Assembly: GCF_021347895.1 (NCBI RefSeq)
Contig: NC_067114.1
Span: forward strand, 29,268,373 to 29,332,372
Length of the DNA: 64,000 nt
Reading direction: 5' to 3'
From: Acanthochromis polyacanthus
Taxonomy: Eukaryota; Chordata; Actinopteri; Pomacentridae
Shown here piece by piece: positions 22,459-34,942 of the stretch. A model generated the notes under the pieces. That model searched no databases, was not told the DNA's origin, and worked only from the letters and a program-made list of their open reading frames with translations. A program made the position numbers and the translations under genes. The first letter of the stretch is position 1; every line of letters begins with the position of its first letter.

Positions 22459-22896
22459 ATGTCTGGGAAAGGAAACTCTCGCCAAGAACGCTCAGCTCGA
22501 GGTACTATGGGCCCTACTACTCGACAAGTTAGCGAGAGAGCTAACCCCGCATCGCCTGCGAGACTCAGCGACGTTGAGGATGGCAACTCCATCTCGGCGG
22601 TAATTGAGCTTATCGAATCCTTTCGAGCTGAAACTCGCTCGTCTTTGGACACTTTACAATCGACTGTTGATTCGTTTGCCTCACGTTTGGTTGTGGTTGA
22701 AACTTCACTACAAGAATGTGACAACAGGCTAACTGCTCTTGAGGCTAAATGTGAGACACTGGAGAAATGCAACAAGTTGCTAACAGCTAAGACTGAGGAC
22801 CTCGAGTCATGGAGCAGGAAACAGGATCTGCGCATACTGGGTATCCCGGAGAATTTGGATGGACCACATTTAACAATCTTTTCAGAAATGTTGTGA
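22459..22896 (+). pseudogene. L1/Tx1-type LINE ORF1 protein, N-terminal part
   Basis: The 145-residue frame begins MSGKGNSRQERSARGT. Residues about 1-45 are basic and disordered. Residues about 46-115 have heptad spacing typical of a coiled coil (VIELIESFRAETRSSLDTLQ and onwards). Then comes EDLESWSRKQDLRILGIPE, the entry of the L1 ORF1p RRM domain (LExxSRRxNLRIxGIPE). L1 ORF1p is an RNA-binding trimer that coats the LINE RNA. The frame stops at residue 145, inside the RRM, and neither the C-terminal domain nor ORF2 follows. The start is chosen because it follows a plausible 5' UTR and gives the usual basic N-terminus. It is unusual for a LINE copy to keep its 5' end and lose its 3' end. Confidence 0.75.
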
Positions 22897-23655
22897 CACA
22901 CTAACAAGCTAGTTTGGCTCATGTTCTCCACCCAGTTAAATGTGTAACCAGTCACATTATACTATTTCTGAATAGACTTTAAAGCTGTCAGGATAAAGGA
23001 AAGGTTTCCATTGCTTCCTAGTGCACTATGATATAATATTAAATATGCATCAACCTGAAATTAGTTACACATTTGTACTCCAAAGTCAATCTCGCTTCAT
23101 AGAGCTGAGGACATGTTTTGAAAAAGTCTTTGTTGCTCCCATCAATACAGAAAATACCAATTCTGATAGTGTTTGAATGCAGTGGCTTTAGTGAGAGAGT
23201 AAAGAAAAAGACGCAGACATACCTGTCCCTCACGCTGCTGCTCTTTATTTTGTCAACTAATGCACCTTTGTTTTAATCATGTTTATTCCCTATTTGCCTT
23301 AGAAATCCACCAGGGCCCAGCTGGAAGGATTAGGTTTTCCAATTTTCCAGACAGCAGTCTGAAAAATAGCAGTCAGAACTGGGGCAGCTCGCTACCTTTT
23401 GAACCTTTGAGTCTGACTGTCAACACTGCAGACAGGCACCAGGGACAGGGATATTTAGCTCCTGAAGTTTCCATGAAAATATAGGTCGGATACAACACTT
23501 TACACGCCCAGCCAGGACCCACATTTCTACAAGTGACAAGTTGATTCAGTGGCTTTCTGGGTGCCAGGCTCCCAAAAATATAAAGATACGGAGACATGCA
23601 ACGAGCAAAAAGACTTACAAGACATAAAGTCCTAAAGTATACCCTGTTTCATCCT
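22897..23655. other. No gene recognised
   Basis: No poly(A) follows the ORF1 fragment. The rest is unique-looking, with short frames only. Confidence 0.45.
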
Positions 23656-23659
23656 GTAT

Positions 23660-23925
23660 TTTACTGTAAATGGAACCATAATTTACTAAATGAACGCCAT
23701 GTTGCATTGAAGAAGACTCCAAGCTAGTCAATAGGACCACAAACTTAGTGGGAAAATGTTTATTGTGGTAACAAACAAAGTCAAAAGTAGGGCCATTTAC
23801 TCACAGACTTCTATACAATCTGTCAGACATGTCGCCCCCTGGTGGCTGCTAGAAAGAATGTGAGTTAACAGATTTTTATTCTAACGCTACATCCATCTTT
23901 TATATACAGTCTGTGGTAAGGAGCA
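23660..23925 (+). repeat. Teleost dispersed repeat with CTCF-like motif
   Basis: Phrases such as 'attgaagaagactccaagct', 'agacttctatacaatctg', 'gtcgccccctggtggctgct' and 'tatatacagtctgtgg' occur in the same order in a very abundant fish repeat that I recognise. It is non-coding. On the minus strand, CCACCAGGGGGCGAC at 23831-23845 fits the CTCF core at 14 of 15 positions. Confidence 0.6.
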
Positions 23926-24530
23926 TGAATGTCTGCAAGATTATTTGGCCATTCATCCAACAATTGCTGGCCATTAATTAAAAAATAAAGTCGGGGAGCT
24001 ATCAAAGTCAGCAGAGTTGAAGAAATTTCACTTTTAATCCTTCAAAGTTTGCTGTAGTGGAGTGTTTATTGGTATTCAGGCATACGGTGGGCTGACCAAC
24101 ACAGAGAACGAGTCTGTGAAGGAAAGACGAGCCAGAACATTTACAGGGATGGTCAGAGGGTAAATACAAGAGTGAACAGAGGTTAATTTGATTATGGCTG
24201 CTAATAGTAGCAGAGGGTAACACAACAAAGAATAAATGGTGGTTGAATCAAGAGGTCTGGCAGACAGTAATAAATGACAAAAGATAAAAGAATTGTGGAT
24301 AACTGTGGGAAATGGAATGAAGGGGTGACACTAGAAGGTATCTGTAGCAAAAGCTGTGCTACTTTCTTCATCAGCAGGATTCCTTGTTTGGGCACCAAAC
24401 CTTTCTACACTCTTAAGGAACTGTAACGGATGCATTTTGATATATTTTACACTTAATATTTAATGTGAGCATTAAAATCATCCTGAGGACTTTAATACGT
24501 TGTCCACAGATTGCTGTGGAATTTTTATTT
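23926..24530. other. No gene recognised
   Basis: Unique-looking AT-rich sequence. Confidence 0.45.
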
Positions 24531-25059
24531 TTAAACCTCGTGTCGTCCTGCGGGTCAAAACTGACCCGTTTTAAAGTTTGAATATGTGTGGAAAACAAAC
24601 ATATTTCAACAGTGAAACTTCTGATGTTCACATTTTCAACATTTTTGGGAAATTTTTTAGTGGAAATAAAGAAATGTTAAAAATGTTTCTTAACATTCAC
24701 AAAAAAAATCAACCAAAATCCAGCAAATTTCGCTGGATTTTGGTTGATTTTTTGGTGAATGTTCTTAATGAAAATATTAGAAGTTTCAGTATACATATGT
24801 AATCACTTTGGATATTTTTAGGATTTTTTGGGAAGATTTTTACTCACATTTTAAAAAATATTTACAAGAATTTTCTTGCCAAATTAGTTTTTTTTTTTAA
24901 CTTTTAAGTGAAACTTTTAAGGAATTACTGGAATTCTCTTCCTGAAGGTTTTGCAAATTTTCAGAAATTTGGGGAATTTTTTTTGCTGGATTTTTGAATT
25001 TTTTTTCAGACAAGGAAACAATATTTTTTGGTGCCTGTAAAAGAAGACAAGAGGGTTAA
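24531..25059 (+). mobile_element. TTAA-flanked element, family D copy 1
   Basis: It starts TTAAACCTCGTGTCGTCC and ends GAAGACAAGAGGGTTAA. A subterminal CGGGTCA-AAAC-TGACCCG hairpin follows the start. In the middle, AATCCAGC and GCTGGATT form the core of a long palindrome (about 24694-24769). TTAA targets are used by piggyBac and Kolobok elements; no transposase is present to decide between them. Confidence 0.75.
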
Positions 25060-27417
25060 ATCTTTAAAAAAAAAAAATCTGCAGGTTTAAATTTAAGATG
25101 TCCCTTTTCCAAAGTCATCTTTGTTTGTCGTTTGTCCCTTTTCTTTTTTCCCCCCATAAATCCACTTGATGCCACAAAATCCTTGTCAATCAAGACGTAC
25201 CGGGCAGAGAGAGCCGGTTGTATCAAACCGACACCAATTATTGCTGTAGATTATCTGTTCTGAATACTGTTATTAGTCCCAGAAACAGCTTTCAGAGTTC
25301 TCCGTCTCCATCTCATCTCGCAGGCTATTTCACATCTGACATGACTTACAGAGACAGACGTTTAAAAATAACATTATCTTGGGTGAACCAAGCTGTTGAG
25401 GGTGCTGCATGTCACGCAGTAATCTCATATTCTTAAGAAGATATAAGGGGGTGGGAAAACAGCGTGGGCGGTGCGGGTGGAGGCTGCGAGGACTGGTGAG
25501 GAATTGAGAAACTGTGCTGTTCGATGAGGGTCTTTACAGACGGCTGTCAGCGGCGGATATCGCTACGAGGGTGACACGGGTCAGAAAGCTAATCCTGCAA
25601 TCCTGAGTAAAAAGAGAGGTTTCTACACAGATGTTACAAAGGGGATGAGTCAGGGGTCAGGGCTTGTATTTATGCTACACCGAAACAAGTCAGAGCTCGT
25701 AGATATTAGCGGGAGCTGCTGAATGAGGCAAAACACTCGAAAGACTGCTAAAAAAATAAATAAGCTCCTGTTACGTCCCGCTGCCTGAAGGCACCACGGT
25801 CCTATTATCACATTTGAACTTGTTTTACGGTTCTTATCCAGGTTGTTTTCTCCTCACTGGATCATTGCTGGTGGTAGATCTACTCTCAGACGGATGTCGC
25901 TTTGGATAAAAGCGAAATGGAACAGCAGAATTGTAAAATATACAACTTCAAGTTACACAACTCACAGTTTCTTCAACAAACTGACAAGAGGCTGTGGTGA
26001 ACAGTTAATCCATCCTCCTTATGACTGACACCGTTTCAAAGCCTAACATGCCTGGATTTACTTCTGTACGTCACATCTTAAACTGTCATTTACATGATAA
26101 ACCTAAAGATAAAACAGAACCACAGTGTAAACAAATTTGACAAAAAAGTGTTTTAAATATTTTAAGGACTGAAAAATGTGTCAAATCATTTAACAGATTT
26201 CCTCTGATTTGTTTATTTACACAAAATTGTTAAAATCACAAGTAAAAAAAAAGTATTTATTTAAATTTTAGTTTAAAAAACTGACTGAAAGTGTGCACAA
26301 TATCCACATCATAAATATGCAATTTCTTCTTTTGCAATGTGTGACGATAAAGTGAGTTTTCTGTATTTAAATCACCCAAAAAAATCTAATTATTTGACAT
26401 ACATTTGGTGTTAAAACTGTAAGACCCAAATATAGAAAAAAATAGCAATAAATATATATTTTTTTCTATACATATACAGGGTTTTACAGGGTTAATTTCA
26501 TAGTTTTTCTAGTTTTGAACATTACAGTATTACACCAATACTCACCATATTTTTTCTGATTTTACTGTTTTTGCTTGTTTTTGTTTTTTATTTTTCCCGT
26601 GTTGCATTTGTGTTTATAGTTTAAAACTGAAATTCCGCTGAAGTTGGCATCATTAGTCCTTTAATTACAGAATTAAAGGGCTGGTTTGAACAATGAAATG
26701 CTGATTTGATAGCAGCGCAGAGAAGATCAATACAAATTAATCTCTGAGAAACATTTCTGCACCAGATTTCCCGTCCGTCCATCCAACACTGGCTCAGACA
26801 TTAGAGCCCAGACCAACGTGGTGGACCTACTGAAAGCTGCACACATGCCTCTAGCATGCTAAACGTCCTCTCTGTCTGAGATATCAAAGTTCTGTGGAAA
26901 TCCATGGCTGCAACGCACACATACTAAATGGTTTCCAGCTGAATGACCATGTGCACAGCGCTAAACTATCAAACAAGCCATTTACTCAGTGTTTCATGAA
27001 GCCAAAGGGTGTTTAAAAATAGCTCTTAGCTCTCCTTCCAGAGTGCCGTTTAGTCACAGTGTGACAGGTTCAAGTCCAACTAGGTTACAGATATTTTCCT
27101 TCAACGGTTTTTCTTTCCCTCGTTAAATACACGCCGTTCAATTAAGCAGAAACAGCCCCTCCAAACACGCAAACAAAAACATCGAGGAAGGATTATCCTG
27201 CGATAACAGAGACTTAGAAGCTAGAAGCAAGATGTCAGCTTAGTTGAAATTATATCTCTTCAACTAATTAAGGATCCAAAGTGGCAAAATGAAAGCTCAG
27301 AGTAGAGAGGGAACGTTCAGTCTGACGCAACGGAGAAGGTCCAGAGAGTTCCTCGCTGTCAATCAGCAGCTTGCATCAGCCTCGCTAATAGGAGGAATTC
27401 TCTGCAATACTGTAGGA
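25060..27417. other. No gene recognised
   Basis: A long AT-rich stretch with A- and T-runs (around 26210-26600) and only short frames. It shows no resemblance to the repeats elsewhere in the window. Confidence 0.5.
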
Positions 27418-28760
27418 CAGGGGTGTCCAACATGAGGCCCGCGGGCCAAAAGTGGTCCTCCAGAGGGTCCAATCAAAGTGTAAAAATTACAGAGAAGACA
27501 TTAACTGCAGATTGTAAATTAGTAAAACTTTTAATTTAAAATCATTCCTAGACCATGAAACATTGTTTGGATCATAAAGTAAAATACTAGATTGTTCTTT
27601 TGTCTCATTTTTGTAATATTTTTTCTTGTTTTTGTTGGTTTTTTTTGTCTTTTTTGGTCTGACTTTTGTGATTTGTCTCACACTTTTGTTTTTTTGCTTT
27701 TGTCATTTTGTGTCTCATTTGTGTAAGTTTTGTGTTTTAGAGTTTGCGGTTTGTCCCATTTTTTGTTGATTTGTCATTTTTTTTGTCTAATTTTTGGGTC
27801 ATTTCTCTCATTTTTTGTCATTTTGATTCTCGCTTTTGTCATTTTGTGTCTCATTTGTGTAAGTTTTAGTGTTTGCCGTTTGTCCCTTTTTTTGTTGATT
27901 TGTAATTTTTTTGTCTAATTTTTGGGTCATTTCTCTCATTTTTTGTCATTTTGATTCTCGCTTTTGTCATTTTGTGTCTCATTTGTGTAAGTTTTAGTGT
28001 TTGCCGTTTGTCCCTTTTTTTGTTGATTTGTAATTTTTTTGTCTAATTTTTGGGTCATTTCTCTCATTTTTTGTCATTTTGATTCTCGCTTTTGTCATTT
28101 TGTGTCTCATTTGTGTAAGTTTTAGTGTTTGCCGTTTGTCCCTTTTTTGTTGATTTGTAATTTTTTTGTCTAATTTTTGGGTCATTTCTCTCATTTTTTG
28201 TCATTTTGATTCTCGCTTTTGTCATTTTGTGTCTCATTTGTGTAAGTTTTAGTGTTTGCCGTTTGTCCCTTTTTTTGTTGATTTGTAATTTTTTTGTCTA
28301 ATTTTTGGGTCATTTCTCTCATTTTTTGTCATTTTGATTCTCGCTTTTGTCATTTTGTGTCTCATTTGTGTAAGTTTTAGTGTTTGCCGTTTGTCCCTTT
28401 TTTTGTTGATTTGTAATTTTTTTGTCTAATTTTTGGGTCATTTCTCTCATTTTGATTCTCGCTTTTGTCATTTTGTGTCTCATTTTTGCCATATTTTCTC
28501 GTTTTTGTCTGACTCGTCATTTCTCATGTTTTTATCATTTTGTTTCTCATTTTGTGTTTTTTTGTCTTGCTTGTGTTGTTTGTCTACTTTTTTGTCATTT
28601 TGTTCCTTCTTTAACGTATTTTATCTTTTTTTCTTGTGTCTTTTTTTGTCCCCTTGTAAATTCTGTTTAAACGTTTGCCTCTTCTGTTTGGTGTCGTTTG
28701 TCTCATTTTTTGTCATTTTGCATCTTGTTTTTGTTGTTTTTTGTCCTTTTTTTGCCTGAC
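27418..28760 (+). mobile_element. hAT-type element with T-rich array, family A copy 2
   Basis: It starts CAGGGGTGTCCAACATGAGG and continues through the family's 5' subterminal block (AAAAATTACAGAGAAGACAT, then AAGTAAAATACTAGATTG). The array then runs to about 28760. No matching right end is visible, so the 3' end is lost. The array includes a well-ordered 128-bp tandem repeat. Confidence 0.7.
27825..28460. repeat. 128-bp tandem repeat inside T-rich array
   Basis: The marker GATTCTCGCTTTTGTCATTT starts at 27825, 27953, 28081, 28208, 28336 and 28454. The spacings are therefore 128, 128, 127, 128 and 118 bp. Units are nearly identical, so this block expanded recently compared with the surrounding degenerate array. 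Confidence 0.9.
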
Positions 28761-29880
28761 CTGACATTAGCAGGTGTATTCAGCTTTTTGCATGACGTTT
28801 CACATCTGATGCATCATCCAACTATAACTTTAATCATTTCATTTTAATGCCATTAAATTACAGACATAACCAATAATCTGAAGCAGCGAACCATTTCAAT
28901 CTCATGCTATGATGTTGGCTCCAAATGTGCTGAAAGTTGGTGTCCATAAAAACTTAATATCCAAAGAAAAAAGAAAGAAAGCAGAGCTCCCTTGACAACA
29001 CCTATGTAATTTGCTGGGCCAGCAGCCAGTTTTACATCGATATATTGCACAATCGTCTGGGGTTTTAGAGTGACATTTCTCACCAATTTGAAAAAAAAAA
29101 AAAGAACATGTGGGGACTTCACTGTCAAAACTCCTGGGTATATGGAGCACTTTTCAGGCTTATTGCAGGGTTAAGGCAGGTAATACAGCTTTGAATTTGC
29201 TCAATAGCAGCGTGGCAGATGGAATACAACTCCAGTGACTCACGGTAAATACAAAGCCAGAGCCAGGAGTTCAGCATACAGAGCGAGGCTGGAACAAACG
29301 CTACAGTGAAGCTCCCTAATTAACACATTAAATCCTACTTTTATGGAAAATATCAAAAACTGAAGTGTGAAAAGTCTTTCCTGGTGATCTTGATGATAGA
29401 GAATATCAAAGTTATTCTGGAACTCAGGTAGAAAGGAAAATATTAATTATTTGATTTGGTTTTTGTTGCTTTTTCTATTCAGTTTTGATAAAAAAATATA
29501 TATTCAAAATCAATAAAAGGTTTAATATATGTATATGTAGCTTAGCTTAAAGAGTAAAAACGACTAAAATCCACCTACCAGCACACTGGGTGAATATAGA
29601 ATTGAAGGACTTTTGATGGACTCTCAACTGACATAAGATTTGTTCAAAATGCTCCAGAAAATTGTTCAAAATGACTTCAAAATGATCCACAATTACAGAA
29701 ATTTGGTCCAGAATGACATGAAATGTGTTCTAAATGACTCAAAAATTATACCAGACACACAAAAATGATCCAAAATGATGAGAAAAGATCCAAGCTGCCA
29801 GAAAACTTGTTGAAAAAGACTCGAAAATTCTCCAGAATGACTCCCATGGACTTTGGGATGTACGTTTCACACATTTTTAG
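28761..29880. other. No gene recognised
   Basis: Unique-looking sequence. Around 29640-29850 there are repeated AAAATGA-CC phrases of the same style as the arrays, but too diverged to align by eye. Confidence 0.45.
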
Positions 29881-29884
29881 GTTA

Positions 29885-30845
29885 AAATATATATATATAT
29901 TTACATGTTTCTTCACAAATTCCATAATTATTTATCACGGAAACAATCACTTAATAAAAATGACAAATAATAATTTGTCTATTAATTTGTGTCTTTTTGT
30001 GTCATTTTTGGGTGTTTTGTGCCATTTTGTGTCTTTTTTCTATAGTTTTTTGTCTTTTATGTCTTTTTTGTTTCTTTTTGTGTGATTTTGTGTTTGTGTC
30101 ATTTGTGTCATTTTGCGTAATTTTGTGTAATTCTTGTGCCTTTGTGTAATTTTTCTATTATTTTGTCTCCATTTGTTTCATTTTCTATTAATTTGTGTCT
30201 TTTTGTGTCATTTTTGGGTGTTTTTGTGTCATTTTGTGTGAATTTGTGTCTATTTTCTATTGTTTTTTTGTCTTTTGTGTCATTTTTGTGTCATTTTGCA
30301 CAATTTTGTGTAATTCTTGTGTTTTTTGTGTAATTTTTCTATTATTTTGTCTCGTTTTGTTTCATTTTTCTATTATTTTGTGTCTTTTTGTGTGATTTTG
30401 TGTCTTGTGTCATTTTTGTGCCATTTTGTGTAATTCTTGTGTTCTTTCGTGTAATTTTTCTATTATTTTGTCTCCTTTTGTTTAATTTTTCTATTATTTT
30501 GCGTCTTTTTGGGTCATTTGTGTCTTTTTGAGTGATTTTGTGTGATTTTTGGGTCATTTTATGTAATTTTTGTGTCTTTTTGTGTAATTTTTCTATTATT
30601 TTGTCTCCTTTTGTTTTTCTATTTTGTGTCTTCTCGGTCATTTTTGTGTAATTTTTTGTGTCTTTTTGTGTAATTTTTCTATTATTTTGTCTCCTTTTGT
30701 TTTTCTATTTTGTGTCTTCTCGGTCATTTTTGTGTAATTTTTTGTGTCTTTTTGTGTAATTTTTCTATTATTTTGTCTCCTTTTGTTTTTCTATTTTGTG
30801 TCTTCTTGGTCATTTTTGTGTCATTTTTGTGTCATTTTGCGTAAT
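29885..30845 (+). repeat. T-rich array element, family B copy 2
   Basis: A flank containing 'ataattatttatcacggaa' matches 12150-12180. It is followed by about 850 bp of TTTTGTGTCATTTTTGTGT-type units. Confidence 0.65.
30580..30835. repeat. 86-bp tandem repeat, three copies
   Basis: The marker TCTTCTCGGTCATTTTTGTG (TCTTCTTGG in the last copy) recurs about every 86 bp near 30630, 30716 and 30802, with near-identical units. It is a younger local expansion within the family B array. Confidence 0.8.
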
Positions 30846-32405
30846 CTTTAAAATAGAACTGTCTGCTGTGTTTATTAACCTCGTTCAACCCATTTCTGGT
30901 AAACTTACCCCTACCAACAGATCAGATAACTACAGCAATCACAAAGCAACTCAAAAACACAACCCAGTTTGTAATAATCCATATTTTCTGTAAAGCTGAA
31001 GCAGTGTGGATCAGTTCTGTTGCTGACTTGAGGGAGAGTTGATTTTTTTCCCTGCAGATCCAGACCTTTTTGAACTCAGCACGTCTAATGAAACGGCAGC
31101 GGGCCGTTCAGTTCACTGATGTGTGGAGGTCCGTATCGTTCTGCTCACAGCGGAGAGCGTCTGCTCTCAGCTGGACTAAAGTGGGCTGAGGTGGTTTAGA
31201 GAAATTACTCGGCATACCAGCTGTTCTATCATTCCCGTAATTGCCCTTACCATATGAAAGTCTGTTCCTAAGTGCCTTTAAGCTCGCAGCAGTGCCACTG
31301 TGTTGGGGAGCTTTTGTATCTGAAATATCCTCCAGATTACAGGTTTGTAGCTGAATGGCTGATTGTTAGAGCTTCTTGGATGGTGTGGAGAAGCTGGAGG
31401 AATTGATTCTCTGCCTCCCCCCTCCTCAGCAAACAGGGAAGAACTTTGACAGCTCCGCCGGCAAACAGCGTGAACAGGAGGGAAGCGAACACAGCGAGGC
31501 CACACAGAGTACGGTCTGCTGGTGTTAATTGGTAAAGGCTACCCGTCTGAGTGAAGACCAGCTCAGGTCGGACGTGGAACCAGGAGGCTGGCTCCATGGA
31601 GGACCTGGCTTTGCAACAGAGGAAGGATTTTCCCGCTCCCACACAAGGCTTCTCTAATCCAAGCTGGCTTTTATCCACTTTTCTTCACCAACGTGTTTTC
31701 TATGCTACTTGTGATCCAGCCTGCCAACTTTTATCTACAGAGATAATGAATTGTTCCCAGATTTAGAGCTGTGGCTGACTATGCTGTGACTTCAGGGCAG
31801 GTTTACGTAGACCCTCGTGTTATTTCTGTCAGAATTTAGCCGCAGCATTGTGCTAAAATGCATGTTTGTCAGATGTGGTTTTGACAACACTTGTGGGGAT
31901 CTAAAATATTCAGCTGCACTTATTTATTGAAAAGGACCAACAAGCCTAATAGTAAGAAGAGCATTGGGTTGATGCAGCAGCACTTTCCTGATGAGAGGAG
32001 CAGCAAATGCAAATTTATGAGGTGAATTTTTCAGAATAAATCAATACGCCATTATTGGCTTTATGAGTTTCTTTCTTTAATGCAGTCCCATGTTCATATT
32101 TCTTGCCTGTCCGATCAATACTCACTTGCTAAAATCATCAAATATATAGTGGAAAACTGAATTGAATTTTGGGAGTTTTTGCTACAGTTCTTCTTCTGGC
32201 ATCGATTGAACTTTTAAAATGTCATTTCTGTCCATCACAACTCCGTTTTTACCAGTTTATGCATGAAAATATTCCCTTCTTGACTTGAAATGGTTCAGAT
32301 GCGTCTCATCACTTTCGCAAACCTTTAGTATTACTCCCAGCCCCGCTCAGCCCTGCAGTGATCACCCACAGCTCGAGCACACCAGCTCACCTCTGACAGA
32401 GTCTG
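30846..32405. other. No gene recognised
   Basis: More GC-balanced than its surroundings around 31040-31740. The minus-strand frame 31337-31678 (113 codons) and the overlapping plus-strand frame have no recognisable domain. Coding status cannot be decided by eye. Confidence 0.4.
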
Positions 32406-32409
32406 AAGA

Positions 32410-33885
32410 ATGACATCATGTGGAGCAGGTCATGTGATCTGGAATCAACACACTTCCTGGAGCGGTGTTTTTGTAACGGGGAACTTAGTGGAAAGTGATT
32501 TCTCGGACACGGATATAATTTGTTATTTTGTGTCACAAAATAACACAATTATAAAAACACAAAATGACCAAAAAAGGCACAAAAATGACACAAAATGACC
32601 TAGAAAAACATAAAACGACTTAATAAGACACATAATTAATATATATAGATAGAAAATAACGAAACACACACAAAATAACTACAAAAAGTTCTAAAAAGAC
32701 CACAGAGACACACAAAATGACTACAAAACACCTAAATTTACCACAAACAGACTGAAAATGGCCACAAAAACGCACAAAATGACCACAAAAAGACCTAAAA
32801 GGCCCACAAAAACAGACTGAAAATTACCAAAAAGAAAAAAAAGTGCCACAAAAATGCACAAAATGACACAAAATGACCACAGAAAAACATAAAATGACTC
32901 ACTAAGACACATAATTGTCATATAAAGATACAAAATTATGAGAGACACGCAAAATAACAAAAAAATTTCAAAATGACCACAAAAAGACCTAAATGTCCAC
33001 ATTTGGTCGGAAAATGACCAAAAGGTTGTAGGTGTTTTGGGGTTGTGTTGTGTCATTTTGTGGCTGTTTTCTGTGTCTTTGTGCTCATTTTGTTTCTTTT
33101 TCGGTCATTTTCAGACCATTTTGTGGGCATTTTAGGTTTTTTGTGTTCATGTTGTGTATTTTTGAGGCCACTATCAGTGTGTTTGTGGTAATTTTAGGTG
33201 TTTTGTGGTCATTTTGCAATTTTTTGTAGTTATTTTGTGTCTTTAAATGATAATTATCTCTCCTACGGGGTCATTTAGTGTTTTTCTGTGCTCATTTTGT
33301 TTTTTTTCGGTCATTTTCAGACCTTTCTGTGGGCATTTTAGGTTTTTTTGTGGTCATGTTGAGTATTTTTGAGGCTGTTATCAGTCTGTTTGTGGTAATT
33401 TTAGGTGTTTCTGTGCTCATTTTGTTTCTTTTTCGGTCATTTTCAGACCATTTTGTGGGCATTTTAGGTTTTTTGTGGTCATGTTGTGTATTTTTGAGGC
33501 TGTTATCAGTCTGTTTGTGGTAATTTTAGGTGTTTTTGTGGTCATTTAGCAATTTTTTTGTGTCTTTATATGATAATTATCTCTCTTACGGAGTCATTTA
33601 GTGTTTTTCTGTGCTCATTTTGGTTTTTTCGGTCATTTTCAGACCATTTTGTGGGCATTTTAGGTTTTTTGTGGTCATTTTGTGTATTTTTGAAGCCTGT
33701 TTGTGGTAATTTTAGGTGTTTCTGTGGTCATTTTGTAATATTTTGTAGTTATTTTGTGACTTGTCATTTTGTGTCTTTATATGATAATTATCTGTCTCAC
33801 GGAGTCATTTTGTGTTTGTCTCTGGTCATTTTGTGTCATTTTTTTGTTATTTTGTGCGTTTTTGTGGTTGTTTTGTGTGATCCTC
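32410..33885 (-). repeat. Array element, family B copy 3 (inverted halves)
   Basis: The left part (32430-32520) is the inverse of 12385-12450. The array first runs A-rich (about 32540-33005) and then T-rich (about 33030-33880), so the two halves face each other. Within the T-rich half a block of about 120 bp (GGTCATTTTCAGACCATTTT) recurs at least four times. Confidence 0.65.
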
Positions 33886-34620
33886 ACTGCAGTTTTGGCA
33901 TTAACTGTTTTTTTTTGTTTTTTTTACTAACTCTGTGTTTTCCAGCATGTGAAAATGCCCGCATGGACGTATTAGCATGGTCAAAAAAAACTTCTTCTTT
34001 TAAATAACTGCTCATCAAGCTTGTATGTTCTGTCAAACGGATCGTTCCGTAAACGGTTTCAGCTGTGTCACCGCACACTGAAAAGCTGCTGCACCTGATT
34101 TAGCAATGCAGATCATCCAGTGTAGCAGAGAAAAGCAGGTGACGGAGCGAGGAACCAGATGGAAACACTCAGCGAGACGGACAGAAAGAGAGAGAAAATG
34201 TCTCAGCGACAGACAGAATACAGCAGCGAATGGAGGGAAAAAATACATCAGATGTTAATTTAGTAATCTCTCGGTTCAGCGCCACAAAGCAGCACAGTTT
34301 TACCTTTCTGCCTCCCTCTGTTCACCGGCTGTAATAAGGATCCAGTCCAGTGTGATATGATTGAAGCAGCCAATTAAAAACTCATTAAGTCGGAATGTTA
34401 TATTATTTCTAATCTTTTCGCAGCAATAATCTTGTCAAGGGGGTTTTAAACTTGTACCGTAAATCTTCAAAACTTATTTCATTACTGATCCTTTTTCTGT
34501 TTTTTTTTTAACTTGTAGCATCAGTCTGTTTAAGGCCATTTCCTCACATCCTGCAGGTTGGCTTTTTTTGCAGCATGAAAATACAATTCTAACACCAACA
34601 AACGTCTTTACTGCTTCAAA
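33886..34620. other. No gene recognised
   Basis: Unique-looking sequence. TAAT-rich text near 34360-34430 could be a conserved non-coding element, but nothing in the window alone shows it. Confidence 0.4.
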
Positions 34621-34835
34621 CAAGGGTGTCAAACATGAGGCCCGTGGGTCAAAACCGGCCCTCCAGAGGGTCCAATCCGGCCTTCAAGGTGTAAAAATTA
34701 CAGAGAAGAAATGATAAATTAGTAAAACTATAAAGTTAAATAAAAATTCGAGACCATGACAGGTTGTTTTGATGATAAAGTAAAAGATCGAGATTGTTCT
34801 TTGTCCTCTTGTCGTTTCAGCTCATTTATTTCGAC
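34621..34835 (+). mobile_element. Family A hAT-type element, truncated copy
   Basis: Starts CAAGGGTGTCAAACATGAGG and keeps the 5' subterminal block up to the GATTGTTCTTTGTC motif. It ends before any array develops, so it shows the element without much array sequence. Confidence 0.65.
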
Positions 34836-34942
34836 TATTTATAAAGATTTCTGCGTGAAGCAAGTTGTCTCTTTACATAATAAGCTGCACGAATGGCAGT
34901 GTATAGGGGGGAAGTTGCATTGTCCTACATTCTCACATTTCT

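Noticed and set aside
27825..28460. Possible CRISPR-like array (regular 128-bp spacing)
   Set aside because: The whole unit is repeated, with no variable spacers between short repeats, and the context is animal DNA.
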